From the NCBI RefSeq assembly GCF_012927745.1, contig NZ_JABBKX010000003.1:558001-622000 (forward strand): a stretch of 64,000 nucleotides of DNA. Reading direction: 5' to 3'. Source of the DNA: Neoroseomonas marina. GTDB taxonomy: Bacteria; Pseudomonadota; Alphaproteobacteria; Acetobacterales; Acetobacteraceae. The position numbers and the translations under genes are program-made. The notes under the pieces were generated by a model. It had not been told where the DNA came from. It was given only the letters and a program-made list of their open reading frames with translations, and did no database searches. Positions 53,318 to 61,000 of this stretch are shown one piece after another; positions within the stretch are counted from its first letter, which is position 1, and the number at the start of each line of letters is the position of its first letter.

Positions 53318-53836
53318 ATGCAGAAGCGCAGCCTTGCCGAGTTGCTCACCGGCGCCGTCGTCCTCGGGGTCGCGGCCGTGTTTCTTGTGTATGCCGTCAC
53401 CGGCAGCGGGCGGTCCCTGACCGGCGGTTCGGGCATCCAGCTCACCGCCCGGTTCGACCGGATCGATGGCCTTGCGGCCGGCGCCGATGTGCGCCTCGCC
53501 GGGGTCAAGGTCGGCCAGGTGATCGCCCAGCGCATCGACCCGGCGACGTTCCTCGCGGTGCTCACGCTGCGCGTCGACCCGTCGATCCGGCTGCCCGCCG
53601 ACACCTCGGCCGAGATCCAGAGCGAGAGCCTGCTTGGCGGCAAGTTCGTCGCCCTCGTGCCCGGCGGATCCGACCGCTACCTGCAGAACGGCGGCGAGAT
53701 CACCATCACGCAGAGCGCGGTCAGCCTCGAGAGCCTGCTCGGCCGCTTCATCTTCTCGGTCACCGAGATGAACCAGAACCGCAACCCGGAGCAGCCGGCC
53801 CAGCCCGCGCCCGAACAGGCGCCGGCACCCCGATGA
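53318..53836 (+). CDS. MlaD-family lipid-transport protein
   Basis: A 172-residue MCE-domain protein: one N-terminal membrane anchor (8-28) and an MCE domain (about 40-120; VRLAGVKVGQVIAQRID). MlaD hexamers hold phospholipid in the Mla pathway between the membranes. No mlaE/F/C/B genes are adjacent. The proline/glutamine-rich tail is unstructured. Its stop overlaps the next small gene (ATGA). Confidence 0.9.
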   Translation: MQKRSLAELLTGAVVLGVAAVFLVYAVTGSGRSLTGGSGIQLTARFDRIDGLAAGADVRLAGVKVGQVIAQRIDPATFLAVLTLRVDPSIRLPADTSAEIQSESLLGGKFVALVPGGSDRYLQNGGEITITQSAVSLESLLGRFIFSVTEMNQNRNPEQPAQPAPEQAPAPR

Positions 53837-54051
53837 GCACCCTCCCCCCCGCCGTCTGGCCCGGGGCCGATGGCCAGCCCGTCTCCTGCCGCGAAAAGCT
53901 CAAGGTCCTCGCCGAGAACCACGCCGAGGTCCGCCAGGCCCTGCAGGACACCTTCGAGGATGCCGTCCTGATGGGCGTGGACGAGGCCGCGATGCGCCGC
54001 ATCCTCGCCGAGCTGGTGGATGGGCTTGCGAGCCCGAGGCGCCGCGCATGA
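53833..54051 (+). CDS. Conserved small cytosolic protein, unknown
   Basis: A 72-residue acidic helical protein (VSCREKLKVLAENHAEVRQ and VDEAAMRRILAELVDGL). It has no signal or membrane segment. Both ends overlap neighbours by ATGA: its start with the MlaD stop and its stop with the DUF2155 start. It is therefore very likely a real, coupled gene. I recognise no family; it may assist the lipid-transport module. Confidence 0.7.
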   Translation: MSTLPPAVWPGADGQPVSCREKLKVLAENHAEVRQALQDTFEDAVLMGVDEAAMRRILAELVDGLASPRRRA

Positions 54052-54407
54052 GGTGGATCGCCGCCTTCGCCCTGCTCGTCCTCGCCACGCCCGCCTCGGC
54101 GCAGGAATGGGTGCCCCAGCGCGCCGCACGGCTGCAGGCGCTCGACAAGGTGACGGCGCGGGTGACGATCCTCGAGGCCCGGGTGGGATCGAGCGTCACC
54201 TTCGGCTCGCTGACGATCAACCTGCGCTCCTGCTACGGCCGCGCCCCGGACGAAGTGCCCGACGCCGCCGCCTGGATGGAGATGACCGACAGCCGCGCCC
54301 GCCCCGAGGCCCCGCCGGCCTTCCACGGCTGGATGTTCGCCAATGCGCCGGGCGTGAACATGCTGGAACACCCGGTCTACGACATCCGCGTGCTGGAGTG
54401 CCGCTGA
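54048..54407 (+). CDS. DUF2155 periplasmic protein
   Basis: A 119-residue protein with signal peptide 1-18 (ASAQE) and a DUF2155 domain: LDKVTARVTILEARVG, FGSLTINLRSCY, FHGWMFANAPGVNMLEHPVYDIRVLEC. Two cysteines may pair. The family is found across alphaproteobacteria beside NDUFA12; its function is unknown. Last gene of the NDUFA12-MlaD-ORF-DUF2155 unit; convergent with the MscS gene. Confidence 0.9.
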   Translation: MRWIAAFALLVLATPASAQEWVPQRAARLQALDKVTARVTILEARVGSSVTFGSLTINLRSCYGRAPDEVPDAAAWMEMTDSRARPEAPPAFHGWMFANAPGVNMLEHPVYDIRVLECR

Positions 54408-54438
54408 CGCCCCCGGCCACGCAGCCGCGCCGGCGGGC

Positions 54439-55731
54439 CTAGCGGATCCCGAAGAAGGACTTCAGCCGCGCGAGGAGATCCTCCCGCGTCAGCGGCGCGG
54501 CCGCCGGCATGCTCTCGCGACCCGGCCCGGCGAGGTTGCGCGCCTGGCGTTCCGCCATGATGGCGCTGAGCGCGTCCGGCAGAGCCGGCCGCGCCCGCAG
54601 CAGCGGATCGAGATCCGACTTCCGCAGCTCGAAGACCGCGGCCTCGGTGACCGCGAGCACGGTGGCGCTGCGCGGCTGGCCCGTCAGCAGCGACATCTCC
54701 CCGAACACCGCGCCGGGATAGAGGCGCGCCGCGGTGAACTCGGCGCCATCGGCATCGGCGACGCGGACGTCGAGCACGCCCTCGGCCACGAGATAGAGCG
54801 AGTCGCCCGCCTGGCCGCGCCGCACCACCGCCGCGCCCGCCGCCACCACGGCCGGCTGCATCGCCTCCGCCAGCATCCCCCGCTCCTCGGCCGTGAACGG
54901 CCGGAACAGGTCGGTCGCGTCGAGCAGCGCGCGCCGGCCGCCATCCTCCAGCGCCGGCAGGGCCCGACGCAGGACGGTCTCGCGCGTCGGATGCGCGATC
55001 GACAGGCCGGCCCGCTGCACGGCGGCCTGCACGGCGCGCGCGACCGCGTCGCGCCAGCGCATCTCCTGCGGAAAGTCCGGCACGTAGAAGCGCACCAGGT
55101 ACTGCGCCACCCCCTGCGAGAGGTCCGACAGCATCACGTCCGGCGCGAAGCCCGGCACGTCGCGCCCGGCCTCCATCGCGGCGGCGAGCAGGATCCGGCG
55201 CGCGCGACCGGCCGGCACCGCGGGATCGAGCGGCACGCTCATCGCCACCCGGAAACGGCCGTTGCCGTCCGGGCCGTAGACCGCGATGCGGTGGCTCGCG
55301 ATCAGCGTGTTCGGGACCACCAGCGTCACGCCATCACGCGTGACCAGCCGGGTCGCGCGCCAGGAAATGCCGACCACCCGCCCAGCGCAATTCTCCGTCG
55401 CCTCGATCCAGTCCCCGAGCCCGTAGGGGTGTTCGATGCCGAGCGCGATGCCGGAGAAGATGTCGCCGAAGATGTTCCGCAGCGCGAAGCCCAGCACGGC
55501 GATGACGACCGAGGAGGTGGCGATGAGCCCCGTCGCCGGCAGGTCGAAGACGAGCTGCGCCGCGAGGATCATCGCCGTCGCGAAGAAGGCGGCGCCGATC
55601 AGGTCGGTCAGCAGCTTCGGGTGATGGGCGAGGAGCGCGCCGGCCAGCCGTGCCGCGGTCCAGGCCAGGCAGAGCCAGAAGCCGAGTCCCGCCGCGAGGC
55701 CGATGCTCGACCACCGGCCTTCCGCGGGCAT
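54439..55731 (-). CDS. MscS-type mechanosensitive channel with C-terminal cyclic-nucleotide-binding domain
   Basis: A 430-residue channel: membrane helices near 8-30, 40-60 and the pore helix about 68-100 (GFALRNIFGDIFSGIALG), MscS beta and alpha/beta domains to about 260, then a cNMP domain about 275-395 (AGDSLYLVAEGVLDV, AVFGEMSLLTGQPRSATV; phosphate-binding cassette R in QPRSAT). Such bCNG-type channels may be gated or modulated by cAMP/cGMP. The true start may be upstream: the same frame is open to a stop near 55850 and encodes a further hydrophobic helix, but has only a CTG as candidate start. Confidence 0.87.
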   Translation of the reverse strand: MPAEGRWSSIGLAAGLGFWLCLAWTAARLAGALLAHHPKLLTDLIGAAFFATAMILAAQLVFDLPATGLIATSSVVIAVLGFALRNIFGDIFSGIALGIEHPYGLGDWIEATENCAGRVVGISWRATRLVTRDGVTLVVPNTLIASHRIAVYGPDGNGRFRVAMSVPLDPAVPAGRARRILLAAAMEAGRDVPGFAPDVMLSDLSQGVAQYLVRFYVPDFPQEMRWRDAVARAVQAAVQRAGLSIAHPTRETVLRRALPALEDGGRRALLDATDLFRPFTAEERGMLAEAMQPAVVAAGAAVVRRGQAGDSLYLVAEGVLDVRVADADGAEFTAARLYPGAVFGEMSLLTGQPRSATVLAVTEAAVFELRKSDLDPLLRARPALPDALSAIMAERQARNLAGPGRESMPAAAPLTREDLLARLKSFFGIR

Positions 55732-55891
55732 CCCGAGATGAAGGGACAGGGCCAGCAGCGCAGCCGCGGCCGGCAGCAGCAGACGTCGATGGAACTGGCG
55801 TGTCAGCGCTATTTCCCGCCCACCTCGGACAGCCCCGGCGCGGCGAGCCTAATGCCCTTCGCGCCGTTGCGGTATCCGATTGGTGATCGGG

Positions 55892-57610
55892 TCAGCCGGC
55901 GCCTTCGTCCCGCAGCAGCGCCGTCACCGCCTCGGCCGGCACCTCGGAACTGGTGAAGCAGTCCCCGGCCGCGCGCATCAGGACGAAGCGCATCTTCCCG
56001 TCGCGGTTCTTCTTGTCCTTCGCCATGCGCCCCATCAGCGCCTCGACCGTGAAGCGCCGCGGCAGGTCCGCGATGCGCGAGGGCAGCCCGCAGGCCGCGA
56101 GGTGCGCGATCACGCGGGACGGCCATTCCTGGCTGCAATGGCCGAGCCGCGCCGAGAGCGACGCCGCCAGGCCGAGCCCGACCGCCACCGCCTCCCCGTG
56201 CAGGACGGTTCCGTCGAAGCGAGCCTCGGCTTCCAGCGCATGGCCGAAGGTGTGGCCGAGGTTGAGCAGCGCGCGGCCGCCCTCCGCACTCTCCTCGCGC
56301 TCATCGGCCGCGACCACGGCGGCCTTCAGGCGGCAGGATTCCAGCACCGCATGGGTCAGCGCCGCCGACTCGCCGGCCACGACGGCGGTGCCGTGCTGCT
56401 CGCACCAGTTCCACAGCGCGCCCTGCAGCAGCCCGTGCTTCGCGACCTCGGCATAGCCCGCGCGCAACTCGCGCGCCGGGAGGGTCGCGAGCGTGTCCGT
56501 ATCCGCCAGCACGATGCGCGGCTGGTGGAAGGCGCCGGCGAGGTTCTTCCCCGCGCGCAGGTTCACGCCGGTCTTGCCGCCCACGCTCGAATCGACCTGC
56601 GCGAGCAGCGTGGTCGGAATCTGCACGAAGGGCACGCCGCGCATCGCGACCGCCGCCGCGAATCCCGCGAGGTCGCCGACCACGCCGCCGCCCAGCGCGA
56701 TCACCGCCGTCCGCCGGTCGAGTCCTTCGCTCAGGACGGTCTCCAGCACCTCCTGCAGGCGGGAGAAATCCTTCGACGCCTCGCCGGGCGGAACCGCGAC
56801 CTCGGCCAGCATGTCGAAGCCTGCCGCCTCGAGCCCGGCGCGCAGCGCCGGCAGGTGCAGCGGGGCCACCGAGGCATCCGTCAGCACCACCGCCTTGCGC
56901 GCCGGCAGGACCGGACCGATCAGCCCGCCCGCCCGCGCGAGGAGCCCCGGTCCGACCAGCACGTCGTAGCCGCGATCGCCCAGGCCCACCGACAGGCGCT
57001 GCGGCGTCACGGCGGCCGCCAGCGCCTCCTCGACGCGGCGCGTCGTCACCTCGGGGCTTTCGTCGGTGCAGGTCACGGTCACATCGGCCTCGGCATAGGA
57101 AGGGTGCCGCGCGGACATCAGGCGCTGCAGCACCTCGGCCGGATCGGCGTTGAGGAACATCGGGCGGTGTTCGCGCCCAGCGACACGACGCAGCAGCGTC
57201 GCCATGGAACAGCGCAGCCACAGCGTCGCGGCGCCGCTCGCCTTGATCGCGCGGCGCGTCGCGGCGTCGGCGAAGGCGCCGCCCCCCGTCGCGAGGACCA
57301 GCGGCGGGCCGGCGAGGAGCCGGGTGATGACCCGGCGCTCCCCGTCACGGAAATGTGGCTCCCCGTAGCGGGAAAAGATCTCGGTGATCGGCATCCCCGC
57401 CGCCGATTCGATTTCGGCGTCCGCATCGCGGAAGGGCAGGCCGAGCCGCGCCGCCAGGCGTTTGCCGATCGCGGTCTTCCCCGCGCCGGGCATGCCGACG
57501 AGCACGACGCTGCGCGCCGCCGCGGCGGGGGGCGGGGCGGAAGCGGCGGAGGCGACTTCGGCGGGAAGATCGATGGCGGAGTTGCGCGACACGGGGGCGG
57601 AGGCTAGCAC
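55892..57610 (-). CDS. aroKB: Fused shikimate kinase / 3-dehydroquinate synthase
   Basis: A 572-residue bifunctional shikimate-pathway enzyme. Residues ~33-200 are shikimate kinase: Walker A GMPGAGKT (39-46), DADAEIE, RDGERRV, ATGGGAF. Residues ~205-560 are dehydroquinate synthase: LTDASV, ALGGGVVGDLAGFAAA, PTTLLAQVDSSVGGKTGVN and NLGHTFGHALEA (metal His). The two reactions are not consecutive in the pathway. GTG start at 57610; a GTG six codons on is also possible. It is followed on the other strand by a small gene, ADH, xerD and accA. Confidence 0.93.
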   Translation of the reverse strand: MLASAPVSRNSAIDLPAEVASAASAPPPAAAARSVVLVGMPGAGKTAIGKRLAARLGLPFRDADAEIESAAGMPITEIFSRYGEPHFRDGERRVITRLLAGPPLVLATGGGAFADAATRRAIKASGAATLWLRCSMATLLRRVAGREHRPMFLNADPAEVLQRLMSARHPSYAEADVTVTCTDESPEVTTRRVEEALAAAVTPQRLSVGLGDRGYDVLVGPGLLARAGGLIGPVLPARKAVVLTDASVAPLHLPALRAGLEAAGFDMLAEVAVPPGEASKDFSRLQEVLETVLSEGLDRRTAVIALGGGVVGDLAGFAAAVAMRGVPFVQIPTTLLAQVDSSVGGKTGVNLRAGKNLAGAFHQPRIVLADTDTLATLPARELRAGYAEVAKHGLLQGALWNWCEQHGTAVVAGESAALTHAVLESCRLKAAVVAADEREESAEGGRALLNLGHTFGHALEAEARFDGTVLHGEAVAVGLGLAASLSARLGHCSQEWPSRVIAHLAACGLPSRIADLPRRFTVEALMGRMAKDKKNRDGKMRFVLMRAAGDCFTSSEVPAEAVTALLRDEGAG

Positions 57611-57645
57611 ACAAAGGCCAACGCGTGAGGGAGCCGCCGCAAGGC

Positions 57646-57795
57646 ATGCGCCGCAGCCCGTTCCTGCTCATCCTGCTGTTCGTCCTCGGTGCCATCGCCG
57701 TGGGGCTGCTGGGGCTCGGCGCCTTCCCGCCTGCCGTGACGCCCCAGCCGGTCGAGCGCAGCCTGCCCAACGACCGCTTCCAGACCGGACGCTGA
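57646..57795 (+). CDS. Small membrane protein next to aroKB
   Basis: A 49-residue single-pass protein: basic start MRRS, helix at 5-27, then a proline-rich periplasmic tail (PQPVERSLPNDRF). The ATG has weak spacing to GAGGGAG; a GTG seven codons upstream is an alternative. Similar mini-proteins sit next to aroK/xerD in other alphaproteobacteria, by my recollection. Function unknown. Confidence 0.6.
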   Translation: MRRSPFLLILLFVLGAIAVGLLGLGAFPPAVTPQPVERSLPNDRFQTGR

Positions 57796-57876
57796 TCCGG
57801 CCGCCTTGATCCGCAGCAAGTCGCCCGGCACGGGGCGATGCCACCCTGCCCGTCGTTTCGGAACGGGAGTCAGGCC

Positions 57877-58953
57877 ATGGCAGGCACCATGCGGGCGGCG
57901 GTCTTCGCCGAGAAGGGACGGATCGAGCTGCGCGAGAAGCCGATCCCCGAAGTCGGCCCCAACGACGCGCTGCTGAAGGTCACGACGACCACGATCTGTG
58001 GCACGGACGTGCACATCCTCAAGGGCGAGTATCCCGTCGAGAAGGGCCTGACGATCGGCCACGAGCCGGTCGGCGTCATCGAGCGCCTGGGTTCGGGGGT
58101 GAAGGGCTACCGGGAAGGCCAGCGCGCGATCGCCGGCGCCATCACGCCCTCGGGCTGGTCCAACGCCTGCCTGTGCGGCAGGTGCAGCCAGGACGGCGCC
58201 GGAACGAAGCACGGCTGGCGCCCGATGGGCGGCTGGCGCTTCGGCAACACGATCGACGGCTGCCAGGCGGAATACGTGCTGGTGCCCGACGCGCTCGCGA
58301 ACCTCGCCCCGGTGCCCGACGCCCTGTCCGACGAACAGGTGCTGATGTGCCCCGACATCATGTCGACCGGCTTTTCGGGCGCCGAGAGCGGCGAGGTGAA
58401 GATCGGCGACACGGTCGCGGTCTTCGCCCAAGGCCCGATCGGCCTCTGTGCCACGGCAGGGGCGCGGCTGATGGGGGCGACGACGCTCATCGCCGTCGAC
58501 CGCGTGCCGGAACGTCTCGCCATCGCGAAGAAGCTCGGCGCGACGCATGTCGTGGACTTCTCGAAGGTGAACCCGGTCGAGAAGATCATGCGCATCACCG
58601 ACGGCCGCGGCTGCGACGTCGCGATCGAGGCCCTCGGCACCCAGGCGACCTTCGAATCGGCCCTGCGGGTGCTGCGGCCGGGGGGCACGCTGTCCTCCCT
58701 CGGCGTGTACTCGACGGACCTCACCATCCCCTACGACGCCTTCGCGGCAGGGCTCGGCGACCATCGGATCGTCACCACCCTCTGCCCGGGCGGGAAGGAA
58801 CGGATGCGGCGGCTGATGGAGGTCATCGCCTCGGGGCGGGCCGACCTGCGCAGCATGGTCACCCACCGCTTCAGCCTGGATCGGATCGAGGAGGCCTATG
58901 ACCTCTTCAGCCACCAGCGCGACGGCGTGCTGAAGGTCGCGATCACGCCCTGA
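57877..58953 (+). CDS. Zinc-dependent secondary-alcohol dehydrogenase (MDR family)
   Basis: A 358-residue medium-chain dehydrogenase. Zinc ligands are Cys41 (ICGTD), His62-Glu63 (GHEPVG) and Asp160 (CPDIMSTGF), the Cys/His/Asp set of isopropanol-type NADP ADHs; TLCPGGKERM near 305 also matches that group. It keeps part of the structural-zinc cysteine cluster (C98, C100, C103). The cofactor motif AQGPIGLCA is seen. The ATG at 57877 follows GGGAG. Physiological substrate unknown. Confidence 0.85.
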   Translation: MAGTMRAAVFAEKGRIELREKPIPEVGPNDALLKVTTTTICGTDVHILKGEYPVEKGLTIGHEPVGVIERLGSGVKGYREGQRAIAGAITPSGWSNACLCGRCSQDGAGTKHGWRPMGGWRFGNTIDGCQAEYVLVPDALANLAPVPDALSDEQVLMCPDIMSTGFSGAESGEVKIGDTVAVFAQGPIGLCATAGARLMGATTLIAVDRVPERLAIAKKLGATHVVDFSKVNPVEKIMRITDGRGCDVAIEALGTQATFESALRVLRPGGTLSSLGVYSTDLTIPYDAFAAGLGDHRIVTTLCPGGKERMRRLMEVIASGRADLRSMVTHRFSLDRIEEAYDLFSHQRDGVLKVAITP

Positions 58954-59010
58954 CGCGCAGGCCGGCGGGAGGCATTGCGATGGCATGCCCCCCGCGGCCA
59001 GTGTCCGGGC

Positions 59011-59910
59011 ATGTCCGGCGCCCGCCACGTCGAGTCCTTCCTGGAAATGCTGGCCGCCGAGCGCGGCGCGGCACGCAATACGCTCGCGGCCTATGAGGCC
59101 GACCTCAACGACTTCACCGGCTTCGCGGTCCGGCGCGGCGTCCCGGTCCACGCCGCCGGCGCGGATGTGTTGCGCGACTGGGTCGCGGGCCTCGCGGCGG
59201 CGGGCTATGCGGCCCGGACGCAGGCCCGACGCCTGTCCGCCATCCGGCAGTTCCACCGTTTCCTGGCGCGCGAAGGCATCCGGCCCGACGACCCGACGGA
59301 ACTGCTGGACAGCCCTCGCCTGCCCGCCAGCCTGCCCAAGGCCCTCTCCGAAGCCGAGGTCGAGCGCCTGATCGAGGCCGCCGCCGCCCTGCCCGGCAAG
59401 CGCGGCCCGGTCGCCGCGGCGGCGGTGGAACTGCTCTACTGCTCGGGGCTGCGGGCCTCGGAACTCGTCTCCCTGCCCGCCGGCGCCCTGCGGCCCGAGG
59501 AAGGCCTCGTCGCGATCCGCGGCAAGGGGGGCAAGGAACGGCTCGTTCCGGTCTCCGCCCGCGCCCGGACCCTGGCCCTGGCCGCCCGCGCCGAGGCCGC
59601 CGAGCGCGCCGGCCCCAAGGCCGCCCGCTGGCTGTTTCCCTCCCGCGCCGCGGCCGGCCACCTCACCCGCCAGTCGCTCGGCCTGCTGCTGAAGGAAGCG
59701 GCGCTGGCCGCCGGCCTCGACCCCGCCCGGGTCAGCCCGCACGTGCTGCGGCATTCCTTCGCCTCCCACCTGCTGGCCCGGGGGGCGGATCTGCGCAGCC
59801 TGCAGGTGCTGCTCGGCCATGCCGACATCGCCACCACCCAGATCTACACCAAGGTCCTGGAAGCCCGGCTGAAGGCGCTGGTCGAGGCCCATCACCCGCT
59901 CGCGGGCTGA
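59011..59910 (+). CDS. xerD: Site-specific tyrosine recombinase XerD
   Basis: A 299-residue integrase-family recombinase that resolves chromosome dimers at dif with XerC. Catalytic residues: Arg148, Lys172, His244, Arg247, His270 and nucleophile Tyr279. The N-terminal SAM-like domain spans 1-105. Its location between aroKB and accA is the usual chromosomal xerD context, which argues against a mobile-element integrase. Confidence 0.9.
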   Translation: MSGARHVESFLEMLAAERGAARNTLAAYEADLNDFTGFAVRRGVPVHAAGADVLRDWVAGLAAAGYAARTQARRLSAIRQFHRFLAREGIRPDDPTELLDSPRLPASLPKALSEAEVERLIEAAAALPGKRGPVAAAAVELLYCSGLRASELVSLPAGALRPEEGLVAIRGKGGKERLVPVSARARTLALAARAEAAERAGPKAARWLFPSRAAAGHLTRQSLGLLLKEAALAAGLDPARVSPHVLRHSFASHLLARGADLRSLQVLLGHADIATTQIYTKVLEARLKALVEAHHPLAG

Positions 59911-59926
59911 CCCCTCCCGGAAGGGG
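59911..59926 (+). terminator. Hairpin after xerD
   Basis: CCCCTCCCGGAAGGGG folds into a GC-rich near-palindromic stem directly after the xerD stop. There is a T-run only later (GTTTTCGG near 59942), so weak termination before accA is possible. Confidence 0.35.
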
Positions 59927-59965
59927 GTCGCGCCCCGGCCCGTTTTCGGCTAACCCCCCGGCCCC

Positions 59966-60922
59966 ATGCGCCACTTCCTGGACTTCGAGAAGCCGATCGC
60001 CGAGCTGGAAGGCAAGATCGAGGAGCTCCGTCGGACCACCGACGCGGGCGGGATCGATGTCGCCGAGGAGGTCGGCCGGCTGCGCGACAAGGCGCAGTCC
60101 CTGCTCAAATCGACCTACGCCAAGCTCACGCCCTGGCAGAAGGCGCAGGTCGCCCGCCACCCCGACCGGCCCCACGCCACCGACTACATCAACGGCCTGA
60201 TCGAGGATTTCCTCCCGCTGGCCGGCGACCGCGCCTTTGCCGACGACGCCGCGGTCATCGGCGGCATGGGCCGCTTCCGCGGCCGCGCGGTCATGGTCCT
60301 CGGCACCGAGCGCGGCAACGACACCGAAAGCCGCGTGAAGCACAATTTCGGCATGGCCCGGCCCGAAGGCTACCGGAAGGCGAAGCGCCTGATGGAGCTC
60401 GCCGGGCGATTCGGCCTGCCCATCCTGTCCTTCGTCGACACCGCCGGCGCCTTCCCGGGCATCGAGGCCGAGGCCCGCGGCCAGGCCGAGGCCATCGCCC
60501 GGTCGATCGAAGCCGGCCTCGAGGCCCCCGTCCCCTTCATCGCGACGATCATCGGCGAAGGCGGGTCGGGCGGGGCCATCGCGCTGGCCGCGGCCGACCG
60601 GGTCGTGATGCTGGAACACGCGATCTATTCCGTGATCAGCCCCGAAGGTTGCGCCTCGATCCTGTGGCGCGACGCCGCCCAGGCCTCGACCGCAGCCGAG
60701 GCGCTGAAGCTCACGGCCGACGACCTGCGGAAGCTGAACCTCGTCGATGCGGTGCTGCCCGAACCGCTGGGCGGCGCGCATCGCGACGCGGAGGCCACCA
60801 TCGCCGCCCTCGGCGACCGGATCGCGGACCTGCTGGAACCGCTCGTCGAACTGGACGGCGCGACGCTTCGCGCCCGGCGCCGGGAGAAGTTCCTGGAGAT
60901 GGGGCGGAGTGGGGTCATCTGA
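59966..60922 (+). CDS. accA: Acetyl-CoA carboxylase carboxyltransferase subunit alpha
   Basis: A 318-residue AccA subunit that, with AccD, carboxylates acetyl-CoA to malonyl-CoA for fatty-acid synthesis. Seen: FLDFEKPIAELEGKIEEL, MGRFRGRAVMVLG, GMARPEGYRKAKRLM, FVDTAGAFPG, IIGEGGSGGAIAL and SPEGCASILWRD. No clear Shine-Dalgarno precedes the ATG. Malonyl-CoA would also be the extender for the capsule PKS. Confidence 0.97.
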   Translation: MRHFLDFEKPIAELEGKIEELRRTTDAGGIDVAEEVGRLRDKAQSLLKSTYAKLTPWQKAQVARHPDRPHATDYINGLIEDFLPLAGDRAFADDAAVIGGMGRFRGRAVMVLGTERGNDTESRVKHNFGMARPEGYRKAKRLMELAGRFGLPILSFVDTAGAFPGIEAEARGQAEAIARSIEAGLEAPVPFIATIIGEGGSGGAIALAAADRVVMLEHAIYSVISPEGCASILWRDAAQASTAAEALKLTADDLRKLNLVDAVLPEPLGGAHRDAEATIAALGDRIADLLEPLVELDGATLRARRREKFLEMGRSGVI

Positions 60923-60927
60923 GAGAC

Positions 60928-60982
60928 GGGGAAGGCGCCGCCTCCCCCGCACCCCCACCGCCAAGGGCCGAAAGGCCCTTGG
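60928..60982 (+). repeat. REP-like palindrome plus GAAA-loop hairpin
   Basis: GGGGAAGGCGCCGCCTCCCC followed by C-runs resembles the pair at 3276-3397. It is followed at 60961-60982 by CCAAGGGCC-GAAA-GGCCCTTGG, a perfect 9-base-pair stem with a GNRA loop, ending 18 bases before the MFS start. It can act as a terminator-like or leader structure. Confidence 0.5.
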
Positions 60983-61000
60983 AACCCAGGACCGGCCGAG

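Noticed and set aside
59011-59910. Mobile-element integrase
   Set aside because: Standard chromosomal XerD length and neighbours, with no repeats or attachment site next to it.
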